Position numbers and translations under genes: made by a program
Shown here: positions 12,280 through 13,708 of the stretch, piece after piece
Layout: the number at the start of each line of letters is the position of its first letter
Position numbering within the stretch: the first letter of the stretch is position 1
From: an uncultured Eisenbergiella sp.
GTDB taxonomy: Bacteria > Bacillota > Clostridia > Lachnospirales > Lachnospiraceae
DNA: 13,708 bases
Direction of reading: 5' to 3'
NCBI GenBank assembly: GCA_948960675.1
Contig: CARDPF010000054.1
Location: 1 to 13,708 of the forward strand
The notes under the pieces: model-generated
What the model was told of the DNA's origin: nothing
The model's input: the letters and a program-made list of their open reading frames with translations, nothing else
Databases searched by the model: none

Positions 12280-13708
12280 TCACTCCTGGTTTTTCACGAT
12301 TTCGGTCGCTTCCTGCATAATCTGGTCGCCCCCCAGCGCTTTCCACTGGGCCACAAATTCGTCAAAATAGTCCAACTCCTTCTCCCCGGTAATGATCGCC
12401 AGATACATCTCGTTCTCCATCTTTTCCAGGGAAGTCCATCTGGCCGTCATGGAATCGGTCATGGCAAAAAAGGCGTAATTCTCGTTTACCTTCACATTGT
12501 CCCTGCTGGCCACCTCATATCCCCCGGTCCGTGCCATAAATCCGGACCACTGGTCCCGGTTGGCCACCGGATCCTCCCTGTATTTCAGTCTCGCCTCATA
12601 CACGGGAACCATTACGTCCGCAAGCCCGGTGGGATCCTGCTTTTCTTCCGCTTCATTCAACCCCGCATATTCCTTGGGCATGTAATCTTTTTCGGAGAAC
12701 TGCAAATTCAGCGGTATCACGGTGCCAACTTCCGGATGATCCCGGTAAGGCGTGGGCCACTCCAGATCTTTTTGGGGACGCAGCCATTCGCTCAAATAGC
12801 TCTGCATTTTCATAATCACATCCGGATGTGCAAAGTCTTTGCGGACCACCGCCCAGTCGGTGTGGATTTCCTGCTGGTAAACCTTAAATTCACCGTTTTC
12901 GTCCAGCGGGCACAGATAGGGCTGCCAGTCCGCCTTGTCATCGTTATTCACACTGTCCTGCAGGGTATAGGGCGCCCACCAGGGTCCAAAGATCAGGCCG
13001 CACTGTCCTGCCGCCAGCGGGGCGTTGATGTCGTTAGGATTGCGCACTGCAAATTCCTCGTCGATGAGGCCGTCCGCATACATCTGGCGCAGTGTCGCCA
13101 AAGCCTCTTTTGTCTCCGGCTGGATCGTGCCATAGGTCACGTCCCCGCCTTCCTCCACCAGCCACTGGCGGGGATAGGAGCCGTACAGGCCGAAGATCGG
13201 ATCCATGCTGTGATTGGAATTGTAGATGCCTCCCACCCGCTGGTCGCACAACATGCCAATGGTATCATTTTTTCCGTTCCCGTCCGGGTCCTGCTCTACA
13301 AAGGCTTTTGCAATTGCCTTAAGATCCTCTAAGCTTTCCGGCTCCGAAAGTCCCAGATTGTCCATCCAATCCTTACGAATCCAGGCATATGCATAGGAAT
13401 AACCGGGTACATAATTGGAAATTGCTTTTAATTTGCCGTCAAAAATGCAGGTATCAAATTTCCGGCTCCCATAGGTATCCAGCAAAGCCTTGTTATAATC
13501 ACTCATACCGGTTTCATAGGCTTCGTCCAAATCCGCCACCAGATCGGATTCCACCAGCTGGGACAAAAGCACCTGGTTGGGCACCATCATAATATCCGGC
13601 ATCTGCCCGGAGGTGATAGCCAGACTTACCTTCTGGGAAAGGGCCGCTTCGTCTACCGCCATCCATTCCACTTTCACGTCGATGTTAAAGCGTTCCTTCA
13701 TCAGGCGC
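12280..13708 (-). CDS. Extracellular solute-binding protein of the second importer, LplA/YtcQ type (N-terminus beyond window)
   Basis: Sugar-binding component of the right importer. The frame is open to the right edge, with 475 residues visible; the signal peptide and lipobox must lie outside, because the first visible residues (RLMKERFNIDVKVEWM) already match the core of a mature binding protein. The ATG at 13701 is thus an internal Met. Visible family traits are VSLAITSGQMPDIMMV, then DWMDNLGLSEPESLEDLK and an EF-hand-like loop DPDGNGKNDT (13264-13290) that in relatives binds calcium. The C-terminus runs to FDEFVAQWKALGGDQIM and a short tail. It is first among the visible genes of the right operon and is followed by a strong hairpin and two permeases. 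It differs in sequence from the left binding protein, so the two importers likely take different ligands or different lengths of one glycan. Confidence 0.94.
   Translation of the reverse strand, partial: RLMKERFNIDVKVEWMAVDEAALSQKVSLAITSGQMPDIMMVPNQVLLSQLVESDLVADLDEAYETGMSDYNKALLDTYGSRKFDTCIFDGKLKAISNYVPGYSYAYAWIRKDWMDNLGLSEPESLEDLKAIAKAFVEQDPDGNGKNDTIGMLCDQRVGGIYNSNHSMDPIFGLYGSYPRQWLVEEGGDVTYGTIQPETKEALATLRQMYADGLIDEEFAVRNPNDINAPLAAGQCGLIFGPWWAPYTLQDSVNNDDKADWQPYLCPLDENGEFKVYQQEIHTDWAVVRKDFAHPDVIMKMQSYLSEWLRPQKDLEWPTPYRDHPEVGTVIPLNLQFSEKDYMPKEYAGLNEAEEKQDPTGLADVMVPVYEARLKYREDPVANRDQWSGFMARTGGYEVASRDNVKVNENYAFFAMTDSMTARWTSLEKMENEMYLAIITGEKELDYFDEFVAQWKALGGDQIMQEATEIVKNQE
13264..13290 (-). other. 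EF-hand-like calcium loop in the second binding protein
   Basis: The residues DPDGNGKND place acidic or amide side chains at alternate positions, as in dockerin- or EF-hand-type calcium loops. The feature is common in large LplA-like binding proteins. Metal binding here is inferred. Confidence 0.5.

Noticed and set aside
12179..12346. 56-residue N-terminal extension of the second LplB-type permease
   Set aside because: It would overlap the binding-protein gene and read through two hairpins, and lacks family similarity; 12178 has a purine-rich ribosome site.
12241..13332. 363-codon plus-strand reading frame opposite the second binding protein
   Set aside because: Antisense shadow of a clear binding-protein gene; its composition (rich in His, Pro, Arg, Leu) is typical of such shadows.
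13699..13701. ATG 13701 as the true start of the second binding protein
   Set aside because: The reading frame is open to the window edge, the signal peptide and lipobox are missing, and the first residues match the inside of a mature binding protein.
1..13708. ABC ATPase, tRNA, rRNA or phage genes
   Set aside because: No Walker A/ABC signature in any credible frame and no tRNA- or rRNA-like segment was seen on either strand.

Overview
The window reads as part of a glycan-uptake locus from an anaerobic Firmicute, most likely a gut-type Lachnospiraceae or related Clostridia. The grounds are the gene families: LplA/LplB/YtcP-type oligosaccharide ABC importers, a YesM/YesN-type two-component system and an S1-type sulfatase. 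The strong AGGAGG-like ribosome sites and the lipobox also fit. This assignment is inferred from family content, not from a marker gene. The two enzyme genes and the gap between them look clearly more G+C-rich than the transporter genes.

Layout. Positions 1-3071 (minus strand) hold the first importer in the transcription order permease (LplB/YteP type), permease (YtcP/LplC type), lipoprotein solute-binding protein; the last runs off the left edge. A good sigma-70 promoter (TTGCAA-N17-TATAAT) sits in front of it at 3132-3160. A 381-bp divergent intergenic region follows, with a hairpin and phased T-tracts. Next is a plus-strand cytoplasmic sulfatase (3453-4895). It converges on a minus-strand Asp-box beta-propeller (sialidase-like) protein (5285 to about 7117). 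Between these convergent genes lies a 282-bp imperfect palindrome (4954-5235) with a 14-nt loop; its core is a bidirectional intrinsic terminator.

From 13708 down to 5285 everything lies on the minus strand and looks like one operon: a second solute-binding protein (N-terminus outside the window), LplB-type permease, YtcP-type permease, AraC-type response regulator, YesM-type histidine kinase overlapping the regulator by ATGA, and the propeller enzyme. A strong intercistronic hairpin separates the second binding protein from its permeases.

How it may work (inference): the kinase senses a sugar-derived ligand outside the cell and the regulator activates the locus. One or both importers bring in an oligosaccharide, probably sulfated. 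The sulfatase and propeller protein, neither with a visible signal peptide, then act on it in the cytoplasm. No ATPase subunit lies in the window, as is usual for this importer class, which commonly shares an MsmK/UgpC-type ATPase encoded elsewhere. The sulfatase would also need a maturase (anSME) from outside the window. The most unusual element is the long palindrome; the most promising unknown function is the cytoplasmic propeller protein paired with a sulfatase.
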